Of a stretch of DNA of 15,921 nt, positions 1-7,128 are shown one piece after another. Source of the DNA: Flavobacteriaceae bacterium (GTDB lineage: Bacteria; Bacteroidota; Bacteroidia; Flavobacteriales; Flavobacteriaceae). The DNA is taken from assembly GCA_030633225.1 (NCBI GenBank), contig DAOVTF010000006.1, positions 1 through 15,921 on the forward strand. Direction: 5' to 3'. How positions within the stretch are numbered: position 1 is the stretch's first letter; the number at the start of each line of letters is the position of its first letter. The notes under the pieces were generated by a model that was not told the origin of the DNA, searched no databases, and saw nothing but the letters and a program-made list of their open reading frames with translations. A program made the translations under genes and the position numbers.

Positions 1-338
1 ATGGCTTCTTCAATTTTGTCACCATCTTTACAAATAAAAGTAATTCTACCAGTCGCTTTTTTGGTAAAAGTTCCAGTTTGTTCCGTTACCAACATAGAGA
101 TCTTTTTAACGCTATCGGCTATTTTTTTCCTAACTAGTATTCCAGTAACCAGTTCAGAGGCCATTCCTTGAGTTGCCCAATAAAGAGACTTAAACGGATT
201 TTGATTAATCCATTGATGTTTTACTGTTGCCATAGCTTCTTTTTCAGTAATTGAAGTCACTCTTATACCAGATATATAGGCTGATGGTAATTTAAAAAGT
301 AAAAATTTATTTAATTTTTTAACTGTAAATTTTGTCAT
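1..338 (-). CDS. DUF4442 thioesterase-like protein, C-terminus cut by window edge
   Basis: The minus strand is open from an ATG at 336-338 to the window edge, giving 112 full codons that begin MTKFTVKKLNKFLLFKLPSA. Flavobacterial DUF4442 proteins have this pattern: a basic N-terminus, a PSAY segment, then HQWINQNPFKSLYWATQGMA around residues 47-66 and a TGRI-F-CKDG strand near residues 100-108. DUF4442 belongs to the hot-dog-fold (thioesterase-like) superfamily. The segment after NPF would form the long central helix, and a substrate is not known. Families of this kind are about 150 residues, so roughly 40 C-terminal residues should lie outside the window. The start follows a purine-rich stretch (AAAGAAAGAAA). 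The gene diverges from the DUF4870 gene. No clear TAnnTTTG promoter was found on this strand. The family is recognised from memory of the sequence pattern. Confidence 0.75.
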   Translation of the reverse strand, partial: MTKFTVKKLNKFLLFKLPSAYISGIRVTSITEKEAMATVKHQWINQNPFKSLYWATQGMASELVTGILVRKKIADSVKKISMLVTEQTGTFTKKATGRITFICKDGDKIEEA

Positions 339-393
339 TTTCTTTCTTTAAGCCCACAATTTACAACAATTTTTGAACAAATATCAAAAATCA

Positions 394-415
394 TAAATGT
401 TAAATAAATGTTAAA
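394..415. repeat. 11-bp tandem repeat in the divergent intergenic region
   Basis: The 11-mer TAAATGTTAAA occurs twice head to tail (394-404 and 405-415) with no mismatch and no spacer. It lies just upstream of the -33-like TTG of the DUF4870 promoter and between two divergent genes. It could be a regulator binding site or a chance AT-rich duplication. Confidence 0.6.
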
Positions 416-430
416 TTATAGTACTTTGTA

Positions 431-462
431 TTGCATAGTATTAGTTTTTATCCATATATTTG
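431..462 (+). promoter_or_regulatory. Bacteroidota-type promoter of the DUF4870 gene
   Basis: A perfect TAnnTTTG element (TATATTTG, 455-462) has a TTG at 431-433 with a 21-base spacer, matching the TTG-N17-23-TAnnTTTG pattern of Bacteroidota. Transcription would start near 469, which argues for translation starting at 491 rather than at the in-frame ATG at 431. Confidence 0.55.
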
Positions 463-490
463 CATAAGAAAGTATTATATACATTATATT

Positions 491-886
491 ATGTCAAACA
501 AAAACGATAATAACAGCGCATTTTTATTACACTTATCAGCTTTTTTCGGCTATGTTTTTCCATTTGGAGGAGTAGTTGGTCCATTAGTTTTTTGGGAATT
601 AAAAAAACGGGATAGTGATTTTTTGAATAAAAATGGTAAGGAAGCAGTAAATTTTAATTTAAGCTTTTTATTATATTCTATTATTTTGGGTGTTAGCATT
701 ATTCCATTTGCATTTCATTCTATTTTTAAAGATCTTCATCATTTCGACCTTTTTGGAATGATAAGTATGGGTTCTTTTATCGGAGTTTTAGGTATAGTAA
801 AATTCATATTAATTATTGTAGCTGCACAAAAAGCAAATCAAGGAGAAATATATCATTATCCAATAACAATTAAGTTTATAAAATAA
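491..886 (+). CDS. DUF4870 small membrane protein
   Basis: A 131-residue integral membrane protein of the DUF4870 family, whose function is unknown. Visible family features are the N-terminal FLLHLSAFFGYVFPFGGVVGPL segment (first hydrophobic helix), followed by the hallmark LKKRDSDFLNKNGKEAVNFNLSF. Two more hydrophobic stretches follow: LLYSIILGVSIIPFAF and the C-terminal IGVLGIVKFILIIVAAQKANQGE, with the tail ending YPITIKFIK. The frame is open from an ATG at 431, but those 20 extra residues (rich in Tyr and Ile, starting MHSISFYPYICIRKYY) would contain the promoter itself. The start at 491 (MSNKNDNNS) is therefore preferred. DUF4870 genes are often seen near PspC/GIN genes in flavobacteria, so it may belong functionally with the genes downstream. 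That link is an inference. Confidence 0.85.
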   Translation: MSNKNDNNSAFLLHLSAFFGYVFPFGGVVGPLVFWELKKRDSDFLNKNGKEAVNFNLSFLLYSIILGVSIIPFAFHSIFKDLHHFDLFGMISMGSFIGVLGIVKFILIIVAAQKANQGEIYHYPITIKFIK

Positions 887-935
887 AATTTTAAACCATG
901 ATAGCCATACTTATAACCATCGTAATTTTTATCGT

Positions 936-960
936 AAATAATATTCAAATGATATTATTT
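936..960. promoter_or_regulatory. 9-bp perfect inverted repeat upstream of the PadR gene
   Basis: AAATAATAT (936-944) is the exact reverse complement of ATATTATTT (952-960), separated by 7 bases. It lies 37 bases before the PadR start codon. PadR regulators commonly bind AT-rich palindromes at their own promoters, so this is a candidate autoregulatory operator. Its all-AT composition makes a chance palindrome possible. Confidence 0.4.
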
Positions 961-997
961 TAATTAATAGATTATTAATAAGAAATAAAAATAAAAA

Positions 998-1348
998 ATG
1001 AAGATAGAAAACACAAAAGCACAAATGCGAAAAGGAGTATTGGAGTATTGTATACTAACCATTTTACAAAATGGAGATGCTTATACATCCGAAATACTTT
1101 CGCAATTAAAAGATGCTAAAATGTTGGTAGTTGAGGGTACAGTTTATCCTTTATTAACAAGGTTGAAAAACGCAGGACTATTAAGTTATAGATGGGAGGA
1201 ATCAACATCAGGTCCGCCAAGAAAATATTATGCCTTAACAGAAACAGGGAAGCTATTCTTAGGAGAATTGAATACAACCTGGAGCGATTTGGTCAAGGCA
1301 GTGAATTTAGTTACAAAAGATAATAAATTAAAATCAACAAAAAAATGA
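998..1348 (+). CDS. PadR family transcriptional regulator
   Basis: A 116-residue winged helix-turn-helix regulator. The PadR pattern is clear: MRKGVLEYCILTIL (helix 1, residues 10-23), GDAYTSEILSQL, then the recognition region VEGTVYPLLTRLKNAGLLSYRW (about residues 45-66). The wing SGPPRKYYALTETGKLFL follows, with the family's RKYY-LT-G signature. PadR proteins are dimeric DNA-binding repressors of genes that include membrane and stress functions. The short C-terminal helix places it with the small PadR-s2 type. Its TGA overlaps the ATG of the next gene (ATGA, 1345-1348), implying translational coupling with the HAAS/PspC protein. Such PadR + HAAS/PspC pairing is a known arrangement in which the membrane partner is thought to work with the regulator. 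A lysine-rich tail ends the protein. The inverted repeat at 936-960 may be its operator. Confidence 0.92.
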   Translation: MKIENTKAQMRKGVLEYCILTILQNGDAYTSEILSQLKDAKMLVVEGTVYPLLTRLKNAGLLSYRWEESTSGPPRKYYALTETGKLFLGELNTTWSDLVKAVNLVTKDNKLKSTKK

Positions 1349-3114
1349 ACAAGACAATAAATATAAATCTAGGAGGAGTATTTTTTCATATTGATGAAAT
1401 GGCTTATCAAAAATTAAAGAAATATTTAGACGCGATACGTCGTTCATTAAGCGATGACCCGAAAGGAAGAGATGAAATAATTACAGATATTGAATCTAGA
1501 ATAGGAGAGATATTATCTGATAAAGTTAAAGATGTACGTCAGGTTATTAATGAATCCGATATCGATGAAGTCGTTGAAGTTATGGGTAAACCAGAAGATT
1601 ATATGGTTGATGATGAGATTTTTAACGATGATAATTACAGCTCCTATAATTCTCAAAAATCAAAAAAATTATATCGCGACGGAGATGATAAATTCTTAGG
1701 TGGAGTATCATCGGGTATGGCACACTATTTTAATGTAGATGTAATCTGGGTTCGTTTGGCATGGTTAGTTGCTGCTTTAGGGTTTGGATTTGGATTTATA
1801 GTTTATCCAATATTATGGATTTTATTACCACAAGCCAATTCAACAGTTGAAAAACTAGAAATGGAAGGGGAGCCAGTTAATATTTCGAATATAGAAAAAA
1901 AAATTAAAGACGAACTTACAGAAACAGCTGATAGAGTAAAAAGTGGCTTTGAAGATGTATCAGATAAAGTTAAAAATGCCGATTATAAAAGATACAGTGA
2001 TAAAGCAAAATCAGGATCACAAGATTTGGTTGACACCTTAGGTAAAATATTTACCACAATTTTTATGATAATTGGAAAATTTATAGGTGTTTTATTGATT
2101 ATTATTTCTGTAGCTACAATTTTAGGATTAATTGTTGGGTTATTTACCGTAGGTTCTTTAGATTTTATTCATGAAGATTGGTTTTATCAAAACACCATGG
2201 TCTATAATAATTCAGGGTTACCAATTTGGCTTGTGTCTATATTAACATTTTTATTAGTTGGTATTCCGTTTTTCTTTTTATTCTCTTTAGGATTACGAAT
2301 TCTATCAAATAATACTAAATTTTTAGGAAGAACAACAAGATTTTCTTTATTAGGAGTATGGTTAGTGGCTTTATTGTTCGCTATATTTTTTGGAACAAGA
2401 CAATTTATGCAAACTGCTTACGACGGATCTGTAACTAATACAGAAAAGGTAAATGTTACCACCTTAGACACTTTAAATATTAAACTAGTTGATAACAATA
2501 ACTTATCAAATCAAAGTATTTTAAAGCGTCGTTGGGGTTACAGTGTGATATTTGATGAAAACAATAATGAAAAGATCTATTCTAATAATATCAGATTAAA
2601 TATTTATTCTTCAGATAATGATGAGGTAAAAGTAAAAGTTAGAAAAAAATCGCAAGGTCAAAACAGAACAGCTGCAAGAGAAAATGCAGAACAGATAGGA
2701 TATGATTTTAATGTATTAGAAAATGATCTAAAATTAAACGGTTATTTTTTAACGAATATTCAAAATAAATTTAGAGAACAAAAGATTTATATAGACCTTT
2801 ATTTACCAGAAGATCAGATTATTTATTTAGATAAATCTACACGCTCATTTTTATATGATATCAGTAACATTCAAGATCTATATGATAGAGATATGGCTAA
2901 ACATTATTTTAAAATGACAGAAGAAGGTTTAACATGTTTAGATTGTGATTCGATTGAAGTACATAGCGATAATAATTCTGATGCAGAGTCATTTAATTTA
3001 AAAATTGATACGGATGGAGTTCGTATTGAAATTAATGATAATAATAATGAAAAAGCCAAAGTTAAGATAGATGAAAATGGAATTGTTATTGAAAAAACAA
3101 AAGATTCTATTTAG
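1345..3114 (+). CDS. HAAS- and PspC-domain membrane protein
   Basis: A 589-residue membrane protein. Residues about 18-90 are predicted helical and acidic (YQKLKKYLDAIRRSLSD to EVMGKPEDY). They fit the HAAS domain that is often encoded beside PadR genes. Residues 108-165 form a PspC domain: KKLYRDGDDKFLGGVSSGMAHYF, then VDVIWVRLAW and a hydrophobic helix ending YPILWILLPQ. A charged, probably coiled segment (180-228) follows. Three further hydrophobic segments lie at about 236-268, 292-320 and 334-354. The C-terminal 230 residues are hydrophilic and Asn/Asp-rich, with a strand-like pattern, and probably lie in the periplasm. PspC proteins take part in envelope-stress responses; the exact role of this architecture is not known. 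The four-base overlap with padR suggests the two are made together. A partner relation between the HAAS domain and PadR is inferred. Confidence 0.88.
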   Translation: MNKTININLGGVFFHIDEMAYQKLKKYLDAIRRSLSDDPKGRDEIITDIESRIGEILSDKVKDVRQVINESDIDEVVEVMGKPEDYMVDDEIFNDDNYSSYNSQKSKKLYRDGDDKFLGGVSSGMAHYFNVDVIWVRLAWLVAALGFGFGFIVYPILWILLPQANSTVEKLEMEGEPVNISNIEKKIKDELTETADRVKSGFEDVSDKVKNADYKRYSDKAKSGSQDLVDTLGKIFTTIFMIIGKFIGVLLIIISVATILGLIVGLFTVGSLDFIHEDWFYQNTMVYNNSGLPIWLVSILTFLLVGIPFFFLFSLGLRILSNNTKFLGRTTRFSLLGVWLVALLFAIFFGTRQFMQTAYDGSVTNTEKVNVTTLDTLNIKLVDNNNLSNQSILKRRWGYSVIFDENNNEKIYSNNIRLNIYSSDNDEVKVKVRKKSQGQNRTAARENAEQIGYDFNVLENDLKLNGYFLTNIQNKFREQKIYIDLYLPEDQIIYLDKSTRSFLYDISNIQDLYDRDMAKHYFKMTEEGLTCLDCDSIEVHSDNNSDAESFNLKIDTDGVRIEINDNNNEKAKVKIDENGIVIEKTKDSI

Positions 3115-3178
3115 TACAACTCATCCTTGAATAGTAACAGTTCAGTAATATAAAATTTATAATTACTTAAAGGTAGAG

Positions 3179-3186
3179 TAAATTTG
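3179..3186 (+). promoter_or_regulatory. Possible -7 element of the GIN lipoprotein gene
   Basis: TAAATTTG is a perfect TAnnTTTG match 26 bases before the start at 3213. No TTG is found at the expected -33 distance, so the promoter is weakly supported. The gene may instead be read from the PadR/PspC transcript. Confidence 0.35.
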
Positions 3187-3212
3187 AATTAATCAATTTT
3201 AAAAAACAAATT

Positions 3213-3932
3213 ATGAATACTGTATTAAAAATTTCAGCATTACTTTTATTATTAATTACCACTACATCCTGTTTTTATAATGGAGTTAAAGGCAATGGAA
3301 ATGTAATGACACAAAACCGAAACATTTCAAATGATTTTGTACGTATTAAAGCAAGTAGGGGACTAGATGTTTATATTACTAAAAGTAATAAGGTGTCCTT
3401 AGTTGTTGAGGCTGATGAAAACTTACATGAATTAATTGAAACGGATGTTGTTAATGGTACCTTGATTATTACTGCAAAGAAAAATATTGGTTTAGCAAAA
3501 GCAAAAAAAATACACTTATCTGTTGAAAATATAAATGAAATATTGGTTAGCAGTGGTGCTGAAATTTACTCAGAAAACACTTTTTTTACAGATGAATTAA
3601 GAATTAATGCATCAAGTGGTTCTGAAGCAAAATTAACCTTAAATGTAAATCATTTAACTTGTGAAACATCAAGTGGTGCAGGTATTTACTTAAATGGTAA
3701 AGCAATAAATTTCAATGCTAGATCATCAAGTGGTAGTGATATCAAAGCTTACGATTTAGAAACCAGTAATTGCATAGCAAAAGCAAGTAGCGGTTCAAAT
3801 ATAAAAGTTAATGTTAGCGATTCGTTTGAAGGAAAAGCATCAAGTGGAGCCGATATTAATTATAAAGGCAATCCTAAAATTATTGATCAAGATAAAAGCT
3901 CTGGTGGAAGTATTAGAAACTCGCAGAGTTAA
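3213..3932 (+). CDS. GIN-domain (DUF2807) beta-helix lipoprotein
   Basis: A 239-residue lipoprotein. The N-terminus has a hydrophobic signal ending TTSC, with the lipidated cysteine at residue 20. The following residues (FYNGVKGN) lack the acidic surface-export signal of flavobacterial SusD proteins, so a periplasm-facing anchor is likely. The DUF2807/GIN head is visible (VKGNGNVMTQNRNISNDFVRIKASRGLDVYI, residues 25-55). Seven SSG turns then follow at residues 113, 134, 153, 172, 192, 210 and 229, 18-21 residues apart, as expected for rungs of a right-handed parallel beta-helix. Its molecular function is unknown. In flavobacteria such genes commonly follow PadR-PspC, and here it lies 98 bases downstream of PspC and ends at a clear terminator. 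A role in the envelope together with PspC is inferred. Confidence 0.88.
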   Translation: MNTVLKISALLLLLITTTSCFYNGVKGNGNVMTQNRNISNDFVRIKASRGLDVYITKSNKVSLVVEADENLHELIETDVVNGTLIITAKKNIGLAKAKKIHLSVENINEILVSSGAEIYSENTFFTDELRINASSGSEAKLTLNVNHLTCETSSGAGIYLNGKAINFNARSSSGSDIKAYDLETSNCIAKASSGSNIKVNVSDSFEGKASSGADINYKGNPKIIDQDKSSGGSIRNSQS

Positions 3933-3958
3933 TGAATAGTGTCTAATCTATCTTATTT

Positions 3959-3984
3959 AAATCACGTCTATGGCGTGATTTTTT
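3959..3984 (+). terminator. Rho-independent terminator after the GIN gene
   Basis: AAATCACG (3959-3966) pairs perfectly with CGTGATTT (3974-3981) around a 7-base loop, and a run of six T ends at 3984. It lies 27 bases after the GIN stop codon and separates the PadR module from the first susC unit. Confidence 0.8.
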
Positions 3985-4080
3985 GATTCTGTTTATGAAC
4001 TATGTTTTCTTCAACATTTGTTAAACCTGCAATTAACAGCAGTTTTTATTTATAGTAACACAGGTAACATTAAATAGATT

Positions 4081-4097
4081 GCATTTTTATACGTGTT
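4081..4097 (+). promoter_or_regulatory. Candidate operator (GCAT motif) upstream of susC-1
   Basis: GCATTTTTATACGTGTT matches 15 of 17 bases with GCATTATTATGCGTGTT at 8722-8738, upstream of susC-2, and is related to the palindrome at 13620-13633 before nagB. It is 62 bases before the susC-1 start, close to the 64 bases of the susC-2 copy. A shared regulator site is inferred. This copy is the least palindromic of the set. Confidence 0.45.
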
Positions 4098-4121
4098 TAT
4101 AAGATAAAATCATAAATTAGA

Positions 4122-4159
4122 GCATTATTAACTTAAATATTAACAAAATTCATGTAATT
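4122..4159 (+). promoter_or_regulatory. Conserved 5' leader of susC-1
   Basis: From GCATTATTAACTT (4122) to the ATG at 4160, this leader is the same as 8764-8802 upstream of susC-2 except for one inserted T in the latter. A weak -7-like TAAATTAG (4113-4120) precedes it, so most of it is probably the untranslated leader of the mRNA. It contains ATG TAA (4152-4157), a start codon directly followed by a stop, ending two bases before the susC ATG. No Shine-Dalgarno sequence is present. Confidence 0.55.
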
Positions 4160-7117
4160 ATGAGAAAAAAAATCATATTTTCTTTTCTTGTCCTTATGCT
4201 TTCCTATGCAAATACATATGCACAAGAGACAGTTAAAGGTAAGGTAACTGATTCAAAAGGTGATGCTTTGCCTGGAGTCAACATTCAAGTTAAAGGAACA
4301 AATCAAGGAACAGCTTCCGATTTTGACGGAATCTATGAAATTAAAGCAAAGAGTGGGGATGTTTTATCGTTTACATTTTTAGGTTTTTCTACTAAAGAAA
4401 TGATGGTAGATGGTGAAATTTTAGATGTTATTTTACAAGATGATTTATTACGATTAGATGAAGTAATTGTTACAGGTACTTCAGGTATTGCCACAAAAAA
4501 ACAATTAGGCTCTGCAATATCATCAATTAATGCGAAAGACTTAAGTGATGCAAGATCTGTAGTGAGTGTAGGTGAAGCCTTACAAGGTCAAGTAGCAGGT
4601 GCATACATAACTAGGAATTCTGGAAACCCTGCAGGAGGTATGTCTATTCGATTAAGGGGTCCCAGTACATTAACTGGTAGTTCAGATCCCCTTTATATAA
4701 TAGATGGTGTTATTGTAAATAATAAATCTAATCAAACTATTGATTTAGGAGGTTATACGCAAAATAGATTGGTTGATATCAATCCTGATGATATTGAACG
4801 TATGGAAATATTAAAGGGAGCTGCTGCTGCTGCAATTTATGGATCACGTGCAAGTAATGGTGTAATTCAAATATTTACTAAAAAAGGAGTTTCTGGCGCA
4901 CCAAAAGTAACTTTTTCTGCTAGTATGAACCTGAATAAAGTAAGAAACACCTTACCTTATAATGATACCCAATTAGAATGGAATGCTGATGGAGTGGCTG
5001 TACCAGCAACAAGATATGATTATCAAGATTATATTTTTAATGATGCAAGTGGTTATGAAACTTCTATAAGTGTAACTGGTGGTTCAGATAAGACAAAGTA
5101 TGCTGTATCTGGGTCATTATTTGATAATAATGGAATTGTTCGAAATACAAGTTTTAATAGGAAAACATTTAGAATGAGAATTGATCAAGAACTTTATAGT
5201 TGGTTAGATATGTCAGTTGGTTCTTATTTATCATTAAATGAAAGTCAGGATATGCCAAATGGTAAAAATTATGGACCAATTACTGCGTTACTTTTTGCAG
5301 ATAATATTCATGATCAAGATCCAGATGAGTTTGGAAACTACCCAGGTGTTGGACTTTGGATGCCTAGTCCTAGAGAGACTATTGATAGAATTGATGCTTC
5401 TCAAGAAAATTTTAGATCAATTTCTGATATTCAATTCACAGCGACTCCATTTGAAGGATTTAGAATTAATTACATTTTTGGTTTTGACCATTCTAATTCA
5501 GAAGGATTATTATATATTCCTAGAGGAGTAAATACTAGACCAAATGGTGCAACTGAAAAATCAACTATAACTTCGTCATTGATGAATTCAGACCTGAATT
5601 TGAGTTATCAATTTGATATTACAGATGATTTAAAATCTACCACAGGTTTAGGTTACAGTTATCAACAACAAGAGAATAAATTTTTTAGTGTAAGAAATGA
5701 TCAGGTTGGACCAATTGAAGGTGTAATAGTAACAGACCCAAGTAATTCTATTGGAGGAAATGATTATAGAAGTGAAGCTTCATATTGGGGTGGATTCTTG
5801 CAGGAAACTCTTGCTTATAAAAATAAAATATTTTTAACATTGGCTGGTAGAATTGATGGAGCATCAGTATTTGGAGAAGATGAAAGACAACAGTTTTATC
5901 CAAAAATTAGTGCATCTTATAATATATCCGATGAAGATTTTTGGCAAGAATCTATTGGAGGAACTATTAATTCATTAAAATTAAGAGGTGCGTGGGGTCA
6001 AGCAGGTAATTTAACTGCTTTAGATCCATATCAAATTTTCACAAATTATAATCAACAAAATTACAATGGAAATATTGGATATTTCCCGAGTTCTTTACAG
6101 GGTAATGAAGGTTTAAAACCGGAAAGACAAACGGAAACAGAATTTGGTTTTGATCTTGGAATGTTTAATGGTAGATTAGGACTAGAATTTACTTATTACA
6201 ATCAAGATATTGAAGATTTGTTGATTGGTAGAACCTTGTCACCATCTACTGGCTTTGAAAATCGTTTTGATAATGTTGGTAGCATGACTAATAATGGTTA
6301 TGAAATATTACTAAGAGCGAAACCTTTTGAAGGTGATTTTAATTGGAATATTACAGGAACATTTAGTCAAAATAAAAATGAACTTACTTATGTTGAAGGA
6401 ACTCGATTGTCGTTGGGTATGTGGGGAACATCTGTTGCTCAAACCGGTGAAGCCTTAGGTAGTTTTTATGGAACTTATTTCGCGACAGATGATAGCGGTT
6501 CTAGATTGTTAGATTCTAATGGATTTGTTCAAAGAGCTAAAGGGCATTATGAAGATAGAGAATTAAGTAATGGACAAATTGTTCAAGTGCCTGTACAGGA
6601 TTATGACGCTATCGGACAGCCAACCGGGTCTATTTTGAAAAAAATTATTGGTGATCCAAATCCTGATTTTGTTGCATCATTAATAAATGAATTTGAGTAC
6701 AAAAATTTTGGTTTTAGATTTCAATTTGATTTTGTTCAAGGAAATGATGTGATGAGTTGGGATAAAAGAATGGGATACTTATTCAAAGGAGGTCAACAAA
6801 CTGCACAGGAATTGAATGGAGAGATTCCACGAGGAAGTTCAAGTCCTAATTTTTCAATATTTGAGTCATTTATAGAAGATGGATCTTATATAAAAATGAG
6901 AGAGATTTCTTTATCCTATAATTGGAGATTAAAGAATCCAGTAATTGAAAATGTTAAAATTTTTGCAAGTGGTACTAATTTATTCTCAATTGATAATTAT
7001 TATGGTTTTGATCCAGAAGTAAATACAGAAGGACAGTCAAATGGAGTAAGAGGCCAGGATATGGCAAATGTGCCAATACCACAAGTATATCAATTTGGTG
7101 TAATTGTTAATTTTTAA
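4160..7117 (+). CDS. SusC/RagA family TonB-dependent outer membrane transporter (first copy)
   Basis: A 985-residue TonB-linked outer membrane barrel, typical length for SusC. A signal peptide ends at YA/QE (cleavage after residue 21). Residues 23-95 are a carboxypeptidase-regulatory-like domain (VKGKVTDSKGDALPGVNI, GTASDFDGIYEI). A TonB-box-like LDEVIVTG is at 99-106, followed by the plug (about 113-243) with SusC signatures ALQGQVAGA, LYIIDGV, DINPDDIERMEILKGAAAAAIYGSRASNG. The rest is a beta-barrel ending in the aromatic strand YQFGVIVNF. It should import an oligosaccharide across the outer membrane with its SusD partner, which begins 11 bases downstream. The context (second pair, NagB fusion) suggests GlcNAc-containing glycans, but nothing in the protein itself fixes the substrate. 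Its N-terminal region is far closer to the second SusC than its barrel is. A start-stop ATG-TAA lies just before the start. Confidence 0.95.
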   Translation: MRKKIIFSFLVLMLSYANTYAQETVKGKVTDSKGDALPGVNIQVKGTNQGTASDFDGIYEIKAKSGDVLSFTFLGFSTKEMMVDGEILDVILQDDLLRLDEVIVTGTSGIATKKQLGSAISSINAKDLSDARSVVSVGEALQGQVAGAYITRNSGNPAGGMSIRLRGPSTLTGSSDPLYIIDGVIVNNKSNQTIDLGGYTQNRLVDINPDDIERMEILKGAAAAAIYGSRASNGVIQIFTKKGVSGAPKVTFSASMNLNKVRNTLPYNDTQLEWNADGVAVPATRYDYQDYIFNDASGYETSISVTGGSDKTKYAVSGSLFDNNGIVRNTSFNRKTFRMRIDQELYSWLDMSVGSYLSLNESQDMPNGKNYGPITALLFADNIHDQDPDEFGNYPGVGLWMPSPRETIDRIDASQENFRSISDIQFTATPFEGFRINYIFGFDHSNSEGLLYIPRGVNTRPNGATEKSTITSSLMNSDLNLSYQFDITDDLKSTTGLGYSYQQQENKFFSVRNDQVGPIEGVIVTDPSNSIGGNDYRSEASYWGGFLQETLAYKNKIFLTLAGRIDGASVFGEDERQQFYPKISASYNISDEDFWQESIGGTINSLKLRGAWGQAGNLTALDPYQIFTNYNQQNYNGNIGYFPSSLQGNEGLKPERQTETEFGFDLGMFNGRLGLEFTYYNQDIEDLLIGRTLSPSTGFENRFDNVGSMTNNGYEILLRAKPFEGDFNWNITGTFSQNKNELTYVEGTRLSLGMWGTSVAQTGEALGSFYGTYFATDDSGSRLLDSNGFVQRAKGHYEDRELSNGQIVQVPVQDYDAIGQPTGSILKKIIGDPNPDFVASLINEFEYKNFGFRFQFDFVQGNDVMSWDKRMGYLFKGGQQTAQELNGEIPRGSSSPNFSIFESFIEDGSYIKMREISLSYNWRLKNPVIENVKIFASGTNLFSIDNYYGFDPEVNTEGQSNGVRGQDMANVPIPQVYQFGVIVNF

Positions 7118-7128
7118 ATTAGAAAAAG

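Noticed and set aside
431..490. Upstream in-frame ATG extending the DUF4870 protein by 20 residues
   Set aside because: The extension overlaps a good TTG-N21-TAnnTTTG promoter, is unlike the family N-terminus, and a start at 491 gives a normal DUF4870 protein.
5238..5531. 97-residue plus-strand frame inside susC-1
   Set aside because: It lies wholly within the well-supported susC frame, its composition is typical of an out-of-frame shadow, and it shows no recognisable domain.
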